From: Croceicoccus sp. YJ47 | Lineage (GTDB): Bacteria; Pseudomonadota; Alphaproteobacteria; Sphingomonadales; Sphingomonadaceae | DNA: 64,000 nt | Direction of reading: 5' to 3' | Assembly (NCBI RefSeq): GCF_016745095.1 | Contig: NZ_CP067087.1 | Span: forward strand, 686,501-750,500 | Shown here: piece by piece, positions 55,719-64,000 of the stretch | How positions within the stretch are numbered: the stretch's first letter is position 1 | How the letters are laid out: the number at the start of each line of letters is the position of its first letter | The notes under the pieces: generated by a model | What the model saw: only the letters and a program-made list of their open reading frames with translations | Databases searched by the model: none | Told to the model about the DNA's origin: nothing | Program-made: the position numbers and the translations under genes

Positions 55719-55930
55719 GCGATCCTGCGGCGCGGCGGTTCTTCGTGATACAGGCGGTGCGGGTGGCAGGCGTCGTGGTGGCCGTATGGGGTTTGTCGGC
55801 CAGCTATGGCCGGGCGCCCTGGCTTGGCGGCGCGCCTGCGTGGGTCGGCGCGCTCGTACTGGCGGCGGGAACGGCGGTGGCGCTGATCGGGCCACGGCTG
55901 CTGGCGCGCAAATGGCGGAGCGGTTCGTGA
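55715..55930 (+). CDS. Small membrane protein (71 residues, unknown function)
   Basis: GTG start at 55715 overlaps the HAD stop (GTGA); the stop at 55928 overlaps the next start. The product, VSDPAARRFFVIQAVRVAGV..., has two hydrophobic segments (VRVAGVVVAVWGLSA; AWVGALVLAAGTAVALIGP) and a basic end LLARKWRSGS. No family is recognised. The 4-nt overlaps at both ends and membrane-like composition argue for a real gene that is easily missed. Confidence 0.75.
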   Translation: MSDPAARRFFVIQAVRVAGVVVAVWGLSASYGRAPWLGGAPAWVGALVLAAGTAVALIGPRLLARKWRSGS

Positions 55931-56625
55931 AGCGATTTTACAGCGATGTGCATGTCGATGCGCAGGACAGCGGCTGGCAGGTCCGGCTCGATACGCGGCC
56001 ACTGAAAACCGCAGGCGGCGCGCCGCAGATCGTGCCGGCTCGCGATCTCGCCGAAGCGCTTGCCGATGAATGGCGCGCGCAGGAGGACGAGATCGACCCT
56101 GCGGGCTTTCCCTTGCGCGACATGGCCGATTACGCGATCGACCGCGTTGCACCCGACAGGCCGGCGACCATCGCCAAGCTACTCAGCTATGCCGAAACCG
56201 ATACGCTGTGCTATCGCGCGGACGAAGGCGATGCCTTGCGCACGCGGCAGGACGAGGCGTGGGAGCCGTTGCTGACCGAAGCGGAGCGGCGGTATGATGT
56301 GCGCTTCGAACGGATAGGCGGCATCGTCCACCGACGGCAGCCCGATGCGACCATGGCCCGCCTGCAGGACGAGCTCTACGGGTTCGGGCCGTTCGTGCTG
56401 ACCGGCCTGCTCAATCTTGCCGGGCTTGCCTGCTCGCTCACCGTGGCACTGGCGGCCTTGACGGACGACGCCGATGCCGACGCACTGTGGGCCATCGCCA
56501 ATCTGGAAGAGGATTGGCAGGCGGTGCAGTGGGGCTGGGATTCAGAGGCGCTCGAAAACCGCAATCGCCGGCTTGCCGGCTTTGCACTGGCGCTGCGTTT
56601 CGCGCAATTGTCGCGCGGCGGTTGA
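55927..56625 (+). CDS. ATP12-family F1-ATPase assembly chaperone
   Basis: Homologue of mitochondrial ATP12, which binds the F1 alpha subunit during ATP synthase assembly and is kept in alphaproteobacteria. Recognisable: KRFYSDVHVDAQDSGWQVRLDTRPLKT, ALADEWRAQEDEIDP, RPATIAKLLSYAETDTLCYRA and LANLEEDWQAVQWGWD-type end (AIANLEEDWQAVQWGWD). Start: GTG 55927 (GTGA overlap with the small membrane protein, GGAG seven bases before) gives MKRFY; ATG 55912 is an alternative adding five residues. 232 residues. Last gene of the coupled chain. Confidence 0.88.
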   Translation: MKRFYSDVHVDAQDSGWQVRLDTRPLKTAGGAPQIVPARDLAEALADEWRAQEDEIDPAGFPLRDMADYAIDRVAPDRPATIAKLLSYAETDTLCYRADEGDALRTRQDEAWEPLLTEAERRYDVRFERIGGIVHRRQPDATMARLQDELYGFGPFVLTGLLNLAGLACSLTVALAALTDDADADALWAIANLEEDWQAVQWGWDSEALENRNRRLAGFALALRFAQLSRGG

Positions 56626-56671
56626 GCGGGCGCTCCGGCGGTGCGCCGGATGCCCGCCCGCCTCGGCAGGC

Positions 56672-57265
56672 CTATTGCGCGATCCAGTTCGCGATTTCCA
56701 TCGCCACCGTATTGGCCGCCTGGTTCAAAGCAGGCGCAACCGCCGCGGCATCGGGCGCGATGCCGGGCACCGTGCTCGAAAACCGGCGTGAGACGACCTC
56801 GCGCCCTTCCTCGATCCGGATGGCGTCATAGGTGACGGTGACGCTGCTGTCGCGAGCGTCATAGCCCATCTCGATCAGCCTACCGTGGAGCCGGATGCGC
56901 GGCTCGGCGCCGGGCTCGATCCCCTCGAACACCAGCCTCCCGGTCTGCGCCCGCAATGTCTCGGCCAGGAGATGCTGCATCAGCCGCGTCGGCTTATCCA
57001 CCAGGAACGCGTTTTCGAGATAGGCGATGCCCGTCTCGTCGATCCGCACCGGCACGCGTTTGGCATTGAGCCTGTCTTCGGTTTCCGCCTCCATCACGGC
57101 GATGGCCGTGCTGGCCTTGCCGGTGGTGCTGCTCGCGCCTGCCGGGGCCACCGCCTGCGACGTGAGGCCGATGAGCTGTTCGGGCGCATCGCCGCCGCCG
57201 ATGCTGACGCAGGCCGGCAGGAGGCCGAACAGGGCCAGCGGGGCGGCGATACGGGTGATACGCAT
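56672..57265 (-). CDS. ABC-type transport auxiliary lipoprotein (PqiC-like) of the MCE locus
   Basis: Lipoprotein signal with lipobox LPAC (LALFGLLPACVSIGGG). The mature part resembles the ABC_trans_aux / PqiC group: IAVMEAETEDRLNAKRVPV..., then VDKPTRLMQHLLAETLRAQTG and a terminal ALNQAANTVAMEIANW. 197 residues. Start ATG 57265 has GAGG nine bases upstream and overlaps nothing; ATG 57274 lacks room for a ribosome site. It follows the MCE gene by 11 bases, so it is likely the outer-membrane partner of this lipid transporter (inference). Confidence 0.82.
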   Translation of the reverse strand: MRITRIAAPLALFGLLPACVSIGGGDAPEQLIGLTSQAVAPAGASSTTGKASTAIAVMEAETEDRLNAKRVPVRIDETGIAYLENAFLVDKPTRLMQHLLAETLRAQTGRLVFEGIEPGAEPRIRLHGRLIEMGYDARDSSVTVTYDAIRIEEGREVVSRRFSSTVPGIAPDAAAVAPALNQAANTVAMEIANWIAQ

Positions 57266-57276
57266 GGGAGGCATCC

Positions 57277-58221
57277 TCAATTGTCGGGTTCGTATGTGGG
57301 CAGTTTCTGCCCGCCGATCAGTCCGGTCGCCCCCTGATCGTCAAGCTTTTCGGTAATCGTGCGCAGCGAGCGTGTCGTCGTGCGCAATTCGCGGATCGCG
57401 GCCTCCGCCTCCGGCAGGGTGCCGGTGGTAATCTGGCGCGCGGCGGGACGAATATCGGCGAGCGTCGCCTCCAGTTCCTCCATCGCGCCATTCGCGGTGC
57501 GCAGCGTCACGCGCAATTCGTCCGCGATCGATCCGCCTTCCTGATTGATGACCTTGTCGGTGGAGGCAGCGACCTTTTCGAACTGCGCCAGCGTCATGTT
57601 CGCCTGACGCAGCGTCGCCTGCAATTCGGCCATGGTCTGATCGATGCGCGGGCTCGTATCGGCGAGCGTGTCGGTCAGCCGCTCGGTATTCTGCAGAATG
57701 CCGGTCAGCGCCTGCTGATTATCGTCCGACAATGTCATCGTCAGCCGCTCGGTCAATGTCGAGAGCCGTTCGAGCAGGAGCGGCGCATTCGACAGGATCT
57801 CGCCAATGCCGCCACGACGGGTCGGGATGACGGGCACGCCTTCGGGGCCGATCTCGGTAATCGGCGGGGCACCGCGGACCGCGCCTTCCATCTGAATCGT
57901 GGACACGCCGGTAAAGCTGCCCTGCATGGTGGCGGTGGTGCCCTGAAGAATGGGGACGCTTTCGTCGATCTCGATCCGCACGCGCACGAATTCCGGATCC
58001 TTGTCCCACAGCCTGATCTCCCGCACCTGACCCACCGGCACGCCGGAATAGGCCACCTGCGATCCGCGGGCGAGGCCGCTGACCGACTGGCTGAAGAAGA
58101 TGTCGTATTCCTGCTGTGCCCCTTCGTTCAACCTTGCGAGCCAGATGATGAACCCCGCCAGCAAGGCGAGCAGGATGAGCGTGACCGCCCCGACCCAGAT
58201 ATGATTTGCGCGCGTTTCCAT
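57277..58221 (-). CDS. mlaD: MCE (MlaD-like) substrate-binding protein
   Basis: Inner-membrane anchored periplasmic protein of a lipid ABC transporter. N-terminal helix (WVGAVTLILLALLAGFIIWLA), one MCE domain (EYDIFFSQSVSGLARGSQVAYSGVPVGQV ... MQGSFTGVSTIQMEG) and a long C-terminal helical part (SDNQQALTGILQNTERLTDTLADT...) that may form the central tube. 314 residues. Third gene of the E-F-D-lipoprotein set. The symbol follows the Mla nomenclature; PqiB- or YrbD-like naming is possible. Confidence 0.9.
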   Translation of the reverse strand: METRANHIWVGAVTLILLALLAGFIIWLARLNEGAQQEYDIFFSQSVSGLARGSQVAYSGVPVGQVREIRLWDKDPEFVRVRIEIDESVPILQGTTATMQGSFTGVSTIQMEGAVRGAPPITEIGPEGVPVIPTRRGGIGEILSNAPLLLERLSTLTERLTMTLSDDNQQALTGILQNTERLTDTLADTSPRIDQTMAELQATLRQANMTLAQFEKVAASTDKVINQEGGSIADELRVTLRTANGAMEELEATLADIRPAARQITTGTLPEAEAAIRELRTTTRSLRTITEKLDDQGATGLIGGQKLPTYEPDN

Positions 58222-58230
58222 CGCGATGTC

Positions 58231-59145
58231 CTATGCCTTGTCCATGGTCGGGTTGTCCACTTGCGCGTGTTCGTCGGCGAGGCCGCGCGCCTGCGTTTCC
58301 TCGCGCAGGTCGGTGGCCTGGGCGGCGCGTCCGCGCGGACCGTTGAAATATTCCTGAATCCACGGATGATTGGTTTCGAGCAGTTCGGGGATCGTGCCGA
58401 CCGCCGTCACCTTCTTGTCCGCGAGCACCGCCACGCGGTCGCAAATGGCGTAAAGCGTGTCGAGATCGTGGGTGATGAGAAACACGGTCAGGCCCAGAGT
58501 ATCGGTCAATTCCCGCGTCAACGTGTCGAACGCAGCCGCGCCGATCGGGTCCAGCCCCGCCGTCGGCTCGTCCAGAAACAGGAGTTCGGGATCGAGCGCG
58601 AGCGCACGGGCCAGCCCGGCGCGTTTCTTCATGCCGCCCGACAATTCGGAGGGAAACTTGCTCGTCGCTTCCTCGGGCAGGCCGGACAGCCGCACCTTGT
58701 AGCGGGCGATTTCATGGCGCAGCTCCGGGGTCAGTTCGGGAAAGAACTGCCGGAGCGGCACCTCGACGTTCTCCGCCACCGTCAACGTGGAAAACAGCGC
58801 CCCGCCCTGGAACAATACGCCCCAGCGCGAGCGGATGTCGATGTCCGCGTCCTCCTCCGCCTCCGTGATGGAGCGGCCCAGCACCTCGATCGAGCCTTCG
58901 TCGGGCACCTGCAACCCGATGATCGAGCGCATCAGCACGGATTTGCCCGTGCCCGACCCGCCGACCACGCCGATGATTTCACCGCGCCGGACATTGAGGT
59001 CGAGATTGTCGTGGACCGTTTGCGAACCGAACTTGTTGACCAGCCCCTTCACCACGATGGGATGTTCGCCGGTGAACATCGGCGGCACATATTCCGCCTC
59101 GTTCATGGCGCGCTTCATCAGCTTTCTGGCGCGTGCGCTGCTCAT
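58231..59145 (-). CDS. mlaF: ABC transporter ATP-binding protein (MlaF-like)
   Basis: Energises lipid transport between the membranes. Walker A GVVGGSGTGKSVLM, signature LSGGMKKRAGLARALALDP, Walker B LLFLDEPTAGLDP and H-loop LITHDLDTL are complete. 304 residues with a C-terminal extension (GPRGRAAQATDLREETQ) after the core. Start ATG 59145, four bases after the mlaE stop. The open frame before it is the mlaE end. Confidence 0.94.
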   Translation of the reverse strand: MSSARARKLMKRAMNEAEYVPPMFTGEHPIVVKGLVNKFGSQTVHDNLDLNVRRGEIIGVVGGSGTGKSVLMRSIIGLQVPDEGSIEVLGRSITEAEEDADIDIRSRWGVLFQGGALFSTLTVAENVEVPLRQFFPELTPELRHEIARYKVRLSGLPEEATSKFPSELSGGMKKRAGLARALALDPELLFLDEPTAGLDPIGAAAFDTLTRELTDTLGLTVFLITHDLDTLYAICDRVAVLADKKVTAVGTIPELLETNHPWIQEYFNGPRGRAAQATDLREETQARGLADEHAQVDNPTMDKA

Positions 59146-59149
59146 CGCA

Positions 59150-60319
59150 TCAATCCCAACCCAGATTGCTGAAGAAGACGGCGAAAAATGCGTCGAGCAC
59201 AATCACCATGAAGATCCCCTGCACCACCGCGATCGTCGTGCGCAGGCCGACATCCTCGGCATTGCCCTTCACCTGCATCCCCTGATAGCAGCCGGCGATG
59301 CCGATGATCAGGCCGAAGACCGGCGCCTTGATCAGGCTGATATAAAGGTCGGTGATCGGCACCACCTCGCGCACGCGCAGCAGGAACGTCCAGAACGGAA
59401 TGTCGAGCGCGAAATTGGCGATGAACGCACCGCCGATGATCGCCAGCACCGAGGAGTAAAATCCCAGCACCGGCATCAGGAACACCACGGCGAGAATGCG
59501 CGGCATCACCAGCCGCTCCATCGGCGAAACACCGATGGTCCGCATCGCGTCGACCTCCTCGGTCAGGCGCATCGTGCCGATCTGCGCGGCAAAGGCGCTC
59601 CCCGAACGGCCCGCCACCATGATCGCGGTCATCAACACGCCCAGCTCGCGCAGCGACAGCCGCCCGGTCAGGTTGATGGTGTAGATTTCGGCGCCGAACT
59701 GTTGCAACTGCACCGCGCCCTGCTGCGCGATGACGATGCCGATGAGGAAGCTCATCAAGCCGACGATGGGCAATGCGGCGACGCCGACCACCTCGAACTG
59801 CCGGACCATCGCGGTAAAGGGGAACCGGCGCGGATGGCGGATCAACGTGAAAAACGAGGACACGACCGCGCCGAAGAAACCGACGACGCCCTTGATCCCG
59901 CTGCCGAAATTGTCGACCGCCTCGCCGACGGCGGCGGGCACGCGTTCGACCGGGCCGGGCCGCGGCGGGGCGATTGCCGCCTCGCTCTTGGCGTCCTGCA
60001 CGGCGGAGATGAGCCGTTCGGCCTTCTCGCTCACTCCGCGCAATTCGGCATCGAAATGCCCCGCGGCGCGCGACACGGTCCACGCGCCGACGGTGTCGAT
60101 CTCGGTAATCTCGGCAATGTCGATGACGTCGAGCGGTTCGTCGATTTCGCGGAGCCGATGATCGAGCGGCCCCACCGACGATACCGTCAGCGGCCCACTG
60201 ATTTTCAACGTGCGGCCACCCTCCGCATCGATCGTATCGAAATCTGCCCATTCGCGCATGGCCATGCTCATGGGCGAAATCACGGCCCGCGACAAGCGTT
60301 TCGTAAAGGCGGCGCGCAT
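59150..60319 (-). CDS. mlaE: MlaE-like permease with N-terminal STAS domain
   Basis: Membrane subunit of the lipid ABC transporter. Residues about 37-115 read as a STAS-like (MlaB-type) domain ([19 protein letters not shown] ... [11 protein letters not shown]), fused to the permease, whose core is in [75 protein letters not shown], the conserved MlaE stretch. The fusion supplies a MlaB function, so no separate mlaB gene is needed. 389 residues from ATG 60319; ATGs at 60271/60265/60259 are alternatives. Divergent from valS with 149 bases between starts. Confidence 0.92.
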   Translation of the reverse strand: MRAAFTKRLSRAVISPMSMAMREWADFDTIDAEGGRTLKISGPLTVSSVGPLDHRLREIDEPLDVIDIAEITEIDTVGAWTVSRAAGHFDAELRGVSEKAERLISAVQDAKSEAAIAPPRPGPVERVPAAVGEAVDNFGSGIKGVVGFFGAVVSSFFTLIRHPRRFPFTAMVRQFEVVGVAALPIVGLMSFLIGIVIAQQGAVQLQQFGAEIYTINLTGRLSLRELGVLMTAIMVAGRSGSAFAAQIGTMRLTEEVDAMRTIGVSPMERLVMPRILAVVFLMPVLGFYSSVLAIIGGAFIANFALDIPFWTFLLRVREVVPITDLYISLIKAPVFGLIIGIAGCYQGMQVKGNAEDVGLRTTIAVVQGIFMVIVLDAFFAVFFSNLGWD

Positions 60320-60468
60320 GGTCGGTCCGATTCCGGATATTCTTTACGCCGCATTTCGGCCCCGCCGGATCGGTCGCTGCGCGTGCCCGTGCGCCCCCAT
60401 GCACCATGTGCGCCGCGCGTTGCGCTATCCCCTTGCCCCCCTCGCCCGCCGCTGGCAAAGCGCGGGCC

Positions 60469-63231
60469 ATGACGACGCACGAAACCGACACGCCCGCCCC
60501 CACCGATCAGGCCGATGGCGGCGCCCTGCCCAAGACGTTCGACCCCGCCGGGATCGAGGCGCGCTGGTACGCGCATTGGGAAGAAACCGGCCTGTTCCGG
60601 CTCGAGCGCCCGGATGCAAAGCCCTTCACCATCGTCAACCCGCCGCCCAATGTGACGGGATCGCTGCATATCGGCCACGCGCTCGACAATACGTTGCAGG
60701 ACATCATGGTCCGCTACGAACGGCTGCGCGGCAAGGATGCGCTCTGGGTCGTGGGGACCGACCATGCCGGCATCGCGACGCAGATGCTGGTGGAGCGCAA
60801 GCTCGAGGCCGAGGGCGACAAGCGCACCAACCACTCGCGCGAGGATTTCATCGCGAAGGTATGGGAGTGGAAGGAAGAAAGCGGCGGCACCATTACCCGG
60901 CAATTGCGGCGGCTGGGCTGTTCCATGGACTGGAGCCGGGAGCAGTTCACGATGGACCCGCATTTTACGCAAGCGGTGCTCAAGGTGTTCGTCGACCTGC
61001 ACGAACGCGGGCTGATCTATCGCGACAAGCGGCTGGTGAACTGGGACCCGAAGCTGAAGACCGCGATCTCCGACCTCGAGGTCGAGACGAAGGACGTCGC
61101 CGGCGGCTTCTGGCACTTCCGCTATCCGCTGGCCGATGGCGCGGTGCTCGCCGACGGGCGCGATTATATCGAGGTGGCGACGACGCGGCCCGAAACCATG
61201 CTCGCCGACATGGCCGTCGCGGTGCACCCCGATGACGACCGCTATGCCAGCGTGGTGGGCAAGGAGATCGTCCTGCCGATCACCGGGCGGCGCATTCCCA
61301 TCGTCGCCGACGAACATGCCGACCCGGAACTCGGCAGCGGGGCCGTGAAGATCACGCCGGGCCACGATTTCAACGATTTCGAGGTCGGCAAGCGCGCCGG
61401 CTTCAAGCCCGCCGACATGCTCAACATGCTCGATGGCGAGGGCAATGTGGTGCAGACCGCCGACGGGCGCGTGCCCGAGGAATTCATCGGCCTGCACCGG
61501 TTCCGCCGCGATGGCACCGATGGCGCACGCGAGGCGGTGGTGCAGCGGATGAAGGCCGACGGGTTCCTCATCCCCCATGTCACGAAGGACGCCGATGGCA
61601 ACGAGACGCAGCACGATGCCGAACCGCGCACCATCGCCACCCCCTATGGCGACCGTGGCGGCGTGGTGATCGAACCGTGGCTGACCGATCAATGGTATGT
61701 CGATGCCGCGACGCTCGCCAAACCCGCGATCGAGGCGGTGCGTTCGGGCGCGATCGAAATCGTCCCGAAGACATGGGAAAAGACCTATTTCAACTGGATG
61801 GAGAACATTCAGCCATGGTGCGTCTCGCGCCAGCTGTGGTGGGGGCACCGCATTCCGGCGTGGTACGACGCGGACGGCACGCCCTATGTCGCCATGACCG
61901 AGGAAGAGGCGCAGGCGAAGGCGGGCGCGGGCGCCGTCCTCACCCGCGACAATGACGTGCTCGACACGTGGTTCTCCTCCGCCCTGTGGCCGTTCGCGAC
62001 GCTGGGCTGGCCGGAAAAGACTGCGCTTCTCGCCAAGCATTACCCGAATGACCTGCTGATCTCCGGCTTCGACATCTTGTTCTTCTGGGACGCGCGCATG
62101 GCGATGCAGGGGATCGAATTCATGGGCAAGGCCCCGTGGAAACGGCTTTATCTCCATGGCCTCGTCCGCGCCGCCGATGGCGCGAAAATGTCGAAGTCGA
62201 AGGGCAATGTCGTCGATCCGCTCGGCCTGATCGACCAGTATGGCGCCGATGCGCTGCGCTTTTTCATGGCGGCGATGGAGAGCCAGGGCCGCGACGTGAA
62301 AATGGATGAGAAGCGCGTCGAGGGGTATCGCAATTTCGCGACGAAGCTGTGGAATGCGACGCGTTTCTGCCAGGCGAACGGCATCGGCGCATCGCAAACC
62401 GTCGCTGCGCCGCCCGCGACCAGCGCGGTCAATCGCTGGATCACCGGCGCCGTCGTCGCGGTGCAGGGCGAGCTTGACCGGGCGCTGGGCGATCTGCGCT
62501 TCGATGCGGCGGCCAATGCGATCTACCATTTCGTGTGGGACGATTTCTGCGACTGGTATGTGGAGCTGATCAAGCCGGCGCCGGGCGCGGAGATGGATGC
62601 CGAAACGCGCGCCGTCGCGGGCTGGGTGCTCGACCAGATTTTCGTGATGCTGCACCCGTTCATGCCCTTCATCACCGAGGAATTGTGGCATGCGCAGGGG
62701 GAACGCCCCTACGAATTGATCGTGGCGCAATGGCCCCGGCCCGATGCCGCCGTCGATGCCGAGGCGAAGGCCGAGGTCGAATGGCTGATCGCTCTTGTCG
62801 GCAATCTGCGCGCGGCGAAGAACGAGCTGGGCATCGCGCCGGGCGCCCGGCTCGACGCCTATCTGGCCGAGCCATCCGCCGCCAGTCGCCGCGCGATCGA
62901 GCGCAACGCCGCCGCGATCGAACGGGTCGCGCGGCTGTTGTCGGTGCAATTCGCGCCGGCGCCCGATGGCCCCGCAATGCAGGTCGGCGCGGGTGAGGAT
63001 GTGTTCGTCATCCCCCTCGAAGGGGTGATCGACATCGCGGCGGAACGCGCGCGCCTCGAAAAGGCGAAGGCCGCCGCGCAGAAGGAAGCCGACAGCCTCG
63101 TCAAGCGGCTCGACAATCCGAAATTCGTGGAAAAGGCAAAGCCCGAGGCGGTCGAAAAGGCCCGCGCCGATCACGCGCATCACATGGCGGAGGCGGAGCG
63201 GCTCGACGCGGCGCTGGCGCGGCTGGGATAA
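60469..63231 (+). CDS. valS: Valine--tRNA ligase
   Basis: Class I synthetase charging tRNA-Val, with editing of mischarged threonine. [15 protein letters not shown] (HIGH), the CP1 editing insertion ([19 protein letters not shown]), the [18 protein letters not shown] segment, [10 protein letters not shown] (KMSKS), the anticodon-binding region and the C-terminal coiled coil ([23 protein letters not shown]). 920 residues. Start ATG 60469; the upstream open frame is not protein-like. The gene starts a plus-strand unit with queE 26 bases downstream. Confidence 0.97.
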   Translation: MTTHETDTPAPTDQADGGALPKTFDPAGIEARWYAHWEETGLFRLERPDAKPFTIVNPPPNVTGSLHIGHALDNTLQDIMVRYERLRGKDALWVVGTDHAGIATQMLVERKLEAEGDKRTNHSREDFIAKVWEWKEESGGTITRQLRRLGCSMDWSREQFTMDPHFTQAVLKVFVDLHERGLIYRDKRLVNWDPKLKTAISDLEVETKDVAGGFWHFRYPLADGAVLADGRDYIEVATTRPETMLADMAVAVHPDDDRYASVVGKEIVLPITGRRIPIVADEHADPELGSGAVKITPGHDFNDFEVGKRAGFKPADMLNMLDGEGNVVQTADGRVPEEFIGLHRFRRDGTDGAREAVVQRMKADGFLIPHVTKDADGNETQHDAEPRTIATPYGDRGGVVIEPWLTDQWYVDAATLAKPAIEAVRSGAIEIVPKTWEKTYFNWMENIQPWCVSRQLWWGHRIPAWYDADGTPYVAMTEEEAQAKAGAGAVLTRDNDVLDTWFSSALWPFATLGWPEKTALLAKHYPNDLLISGFDILFFWDARMAMQGIEFMGKAPWKRLYLHGLVRAADGAKMSKSKGNVVDPLGLIDQYGADALRFFMAAMESQGRDVKMDEKRVEGYRNFATKLWNATRFCQANGIGASQTVAAPPATSAVNRWITGAVVAVQGELDRALGDLRFDAAANAIYHFVWDDFCDWYVELIKPAPGAEMDAETRAVAGWVLDQIFVMLHPFMPFITEELWHAQGERPYELIVAQWPRPDAAVDAEAKAEVEWLIALVGNLRAAKNELGIAPGARLDAYLAEPSAASRRAIERNAAAIERVARLLSVQFAPAPDGPAMQVGAGEDVFVIPLEGVIDIAAERARLEKAKAAAQKEADSLVKRLDNPKFVEKAKPEAVEKARADHAHHMAEAERLDAALARLG

Positions 63232-63257
63232 GGCCGGGCGCGCATGATGACACGCAT

Positions 63258-64000
63258 ATGCTGACGCTCGCCACCGTCACGCCGGGCGAACCCGAAATCT
63301 TCGCCTCGTTACAGGGCGAGGGCCCCTCGATGGGGCGGCCCAGCGTGTTCGTGCGCGTGTCGCGATGCAATCTCGCCTGCGTATGGTGCGACACGGCCTA
63401 TACCTGGCATTTCACCGGGGACGAACGCCCGCATCGCGGGGGCGAGACATTTGCGCGGCCCGCCAATCAGCTCGCCCTGCCGGAGGCGGAGGTCGCGCGC
63501 CGCGTGTTGCGCGCCGGCGCGGACCGGCTGGTGCTGACCGGCGGCGAGCCCTTGCTGCAAGGGGCGGCGCTGGCGCGGATGGTGGGCCTTGTGAAAGAGG
63601 CGCGGCCCGGTTTCCACGTCGAGATCGAAACGAACGGCACCGTCGCCGCGCCCGCCGCGCTCGACCCGCTGATCGACCAATATAACGTCAGCCCGAAACT
63701 CGCGCATAGCGGCAATCCCGCCAGCCTCGCGCTCCTGCCCGACCGGATCGCGGCCTATGCCGCCGACGCGCGGGCCTTCTTCAAATTCGTGGTCGCGGAC
63801 GAGGACGATGCCCGCACGGTGCTGAGCCTGCGCGACGCATTCGGCATGGCGGGCGACCGGCTTTTCCTGATGCCGGAAGGGACGGATAGCGCGACATTGC
63901 GCGAACGGATGCAATGGCTGGCACCGTTCTGTCAGCAGCACGGCCTCCGCCTGTCGGACAGGCTCCACATTCACCTCTACGGCGATACGCGGGGGACCTG
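63258..64000 (+). CDS. queE: 7-carboxy-7-deazaguanine synthase, radical SAM (runs off window)
   Basis: Radical-SAM enzyme that converts carboxytetrahydropterin to 7-carboxy-7-deazaguanine for queuosine/7-deazaguanine synthesis. The cluster cysteines are in SRCNLACVWCDTAYTW (CxxxCxxC), preceded by EIFASLQGEGPSMGRPSVFVR; LVLTGGEPLLQ follows. The frame stays open to the last base of the window, so the 3' end is missing. Start ATG 63258; no strong ribosome site, 26 bases after valS. Confidence 0.93.
   Translation, partial: MLTLATVTPGEPEIFASLQGEGPSMGRPSVFVRVSRCNLACVWCDTAYTWHFTGDERPHRGGETFARPANQLALPEAEVARRVLRAGADRLVLTGGEPLLQGAALARMVGLVKEARPGFHVEIETNGTVAAPAALDPLIDQYNVSPKLAHSGNPASLALLPDRIAAYAADARAFFKFVVADEDDARTVLSLRDAFGMAGDRLFLMPEGTDSATLRERMQWLAPFCQQHGLRLSDRLHIHLYGDTRGT

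Noticed and set aside
60280-63183. 967-codon minus-strand open frame opposite valS
   Set aside because: Shadow; valS has all synthetase motifs.

Overview
The window is GC-rich chromosomal DNA with very tight gene packing. It suggests an alphaproteobacterium of the order Sphingomonadales. The support is a leucyl-transferase (bpt) next to tamA/tamB, the order argS-SPOR protein-nagZ-scpA-scpB-tatABC, an ATP12-type F1 chaperone, large TonB-dependent receptors with an ALRA(I/V)ALIGAG signal-peptide core, and a TPR-sulfotransferase. I cannot name the genus. No rRNA, tRNA, CRISPR array, insertion sequence or prophage gene was recognised; apart from the receptor/sulfotransferase block everything reads as core genome.

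Layout. 1-2.6 kb: 3' end of glnA, a GN-repeat secreted protein and a fasciclin lipoprotein. 2.6-9.9 kb (minus strand): bpt, tamA and tamB with overlapping ends. 10-13.1 kb: ilvA, divergent from an exported amidohydrolase that carries an in-frame TAA and is scored as a pseudogene. 13.1-19.7 kb (minus): argS, a SPOR protein, nagZ, scpA, scpB, tatA, tatB, tatC. 19.8-25.2 kb: a lipoprotein of unknown role, the ispH-thrB-rnhA operon (plus), and an FAD oxidoreductase overlapping an alpha/beta hydrolase (minus). 25.3-32.6 kb: a Tad/Cpa pilus operon, cpaA-B-C-D-E then tadB-tadC, in which the motor ATPase gene (cpaF/tadA) and the pilin gene are missing. 32.6-42.9 kb: a MarR regulator, an Oar-like TonB-dependent receptor, a 974-residue protein made of two TPR-sulfotransferase modules in tandem, and a second TonB-dependent receptor.

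43-64 kb: clpB with heat-shock-like promoter elements, a large M16 metallopeptidase lipoprotein, gatCAB, an FKBP-type prolyl isomerase, rpsU, then a plus-strand chain with four successive 4-nt overlaps (fluC, a 23S pseudouridine synthase, a HAD phosphatase, a 71-residue membrane protein, an ATP12 chaperone). A Mla/MCE-type lipid-transport operon (mlaE, mlaF, mlaD, auxiliary lipoprotein; minus) follows, divergent from valS, and the window ends inside queE.

Most genes serve translation, envelope assembly and chromosome segregation. The accessory interest lies in the receptor/double-sulfotransferase locus, the incomplete Tad operon with possible CtrA half-sites, the nonsense-interrupted amidohydrolase and a few unexplained palindromes. 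All calls come from reading the sequence; no database search was run.
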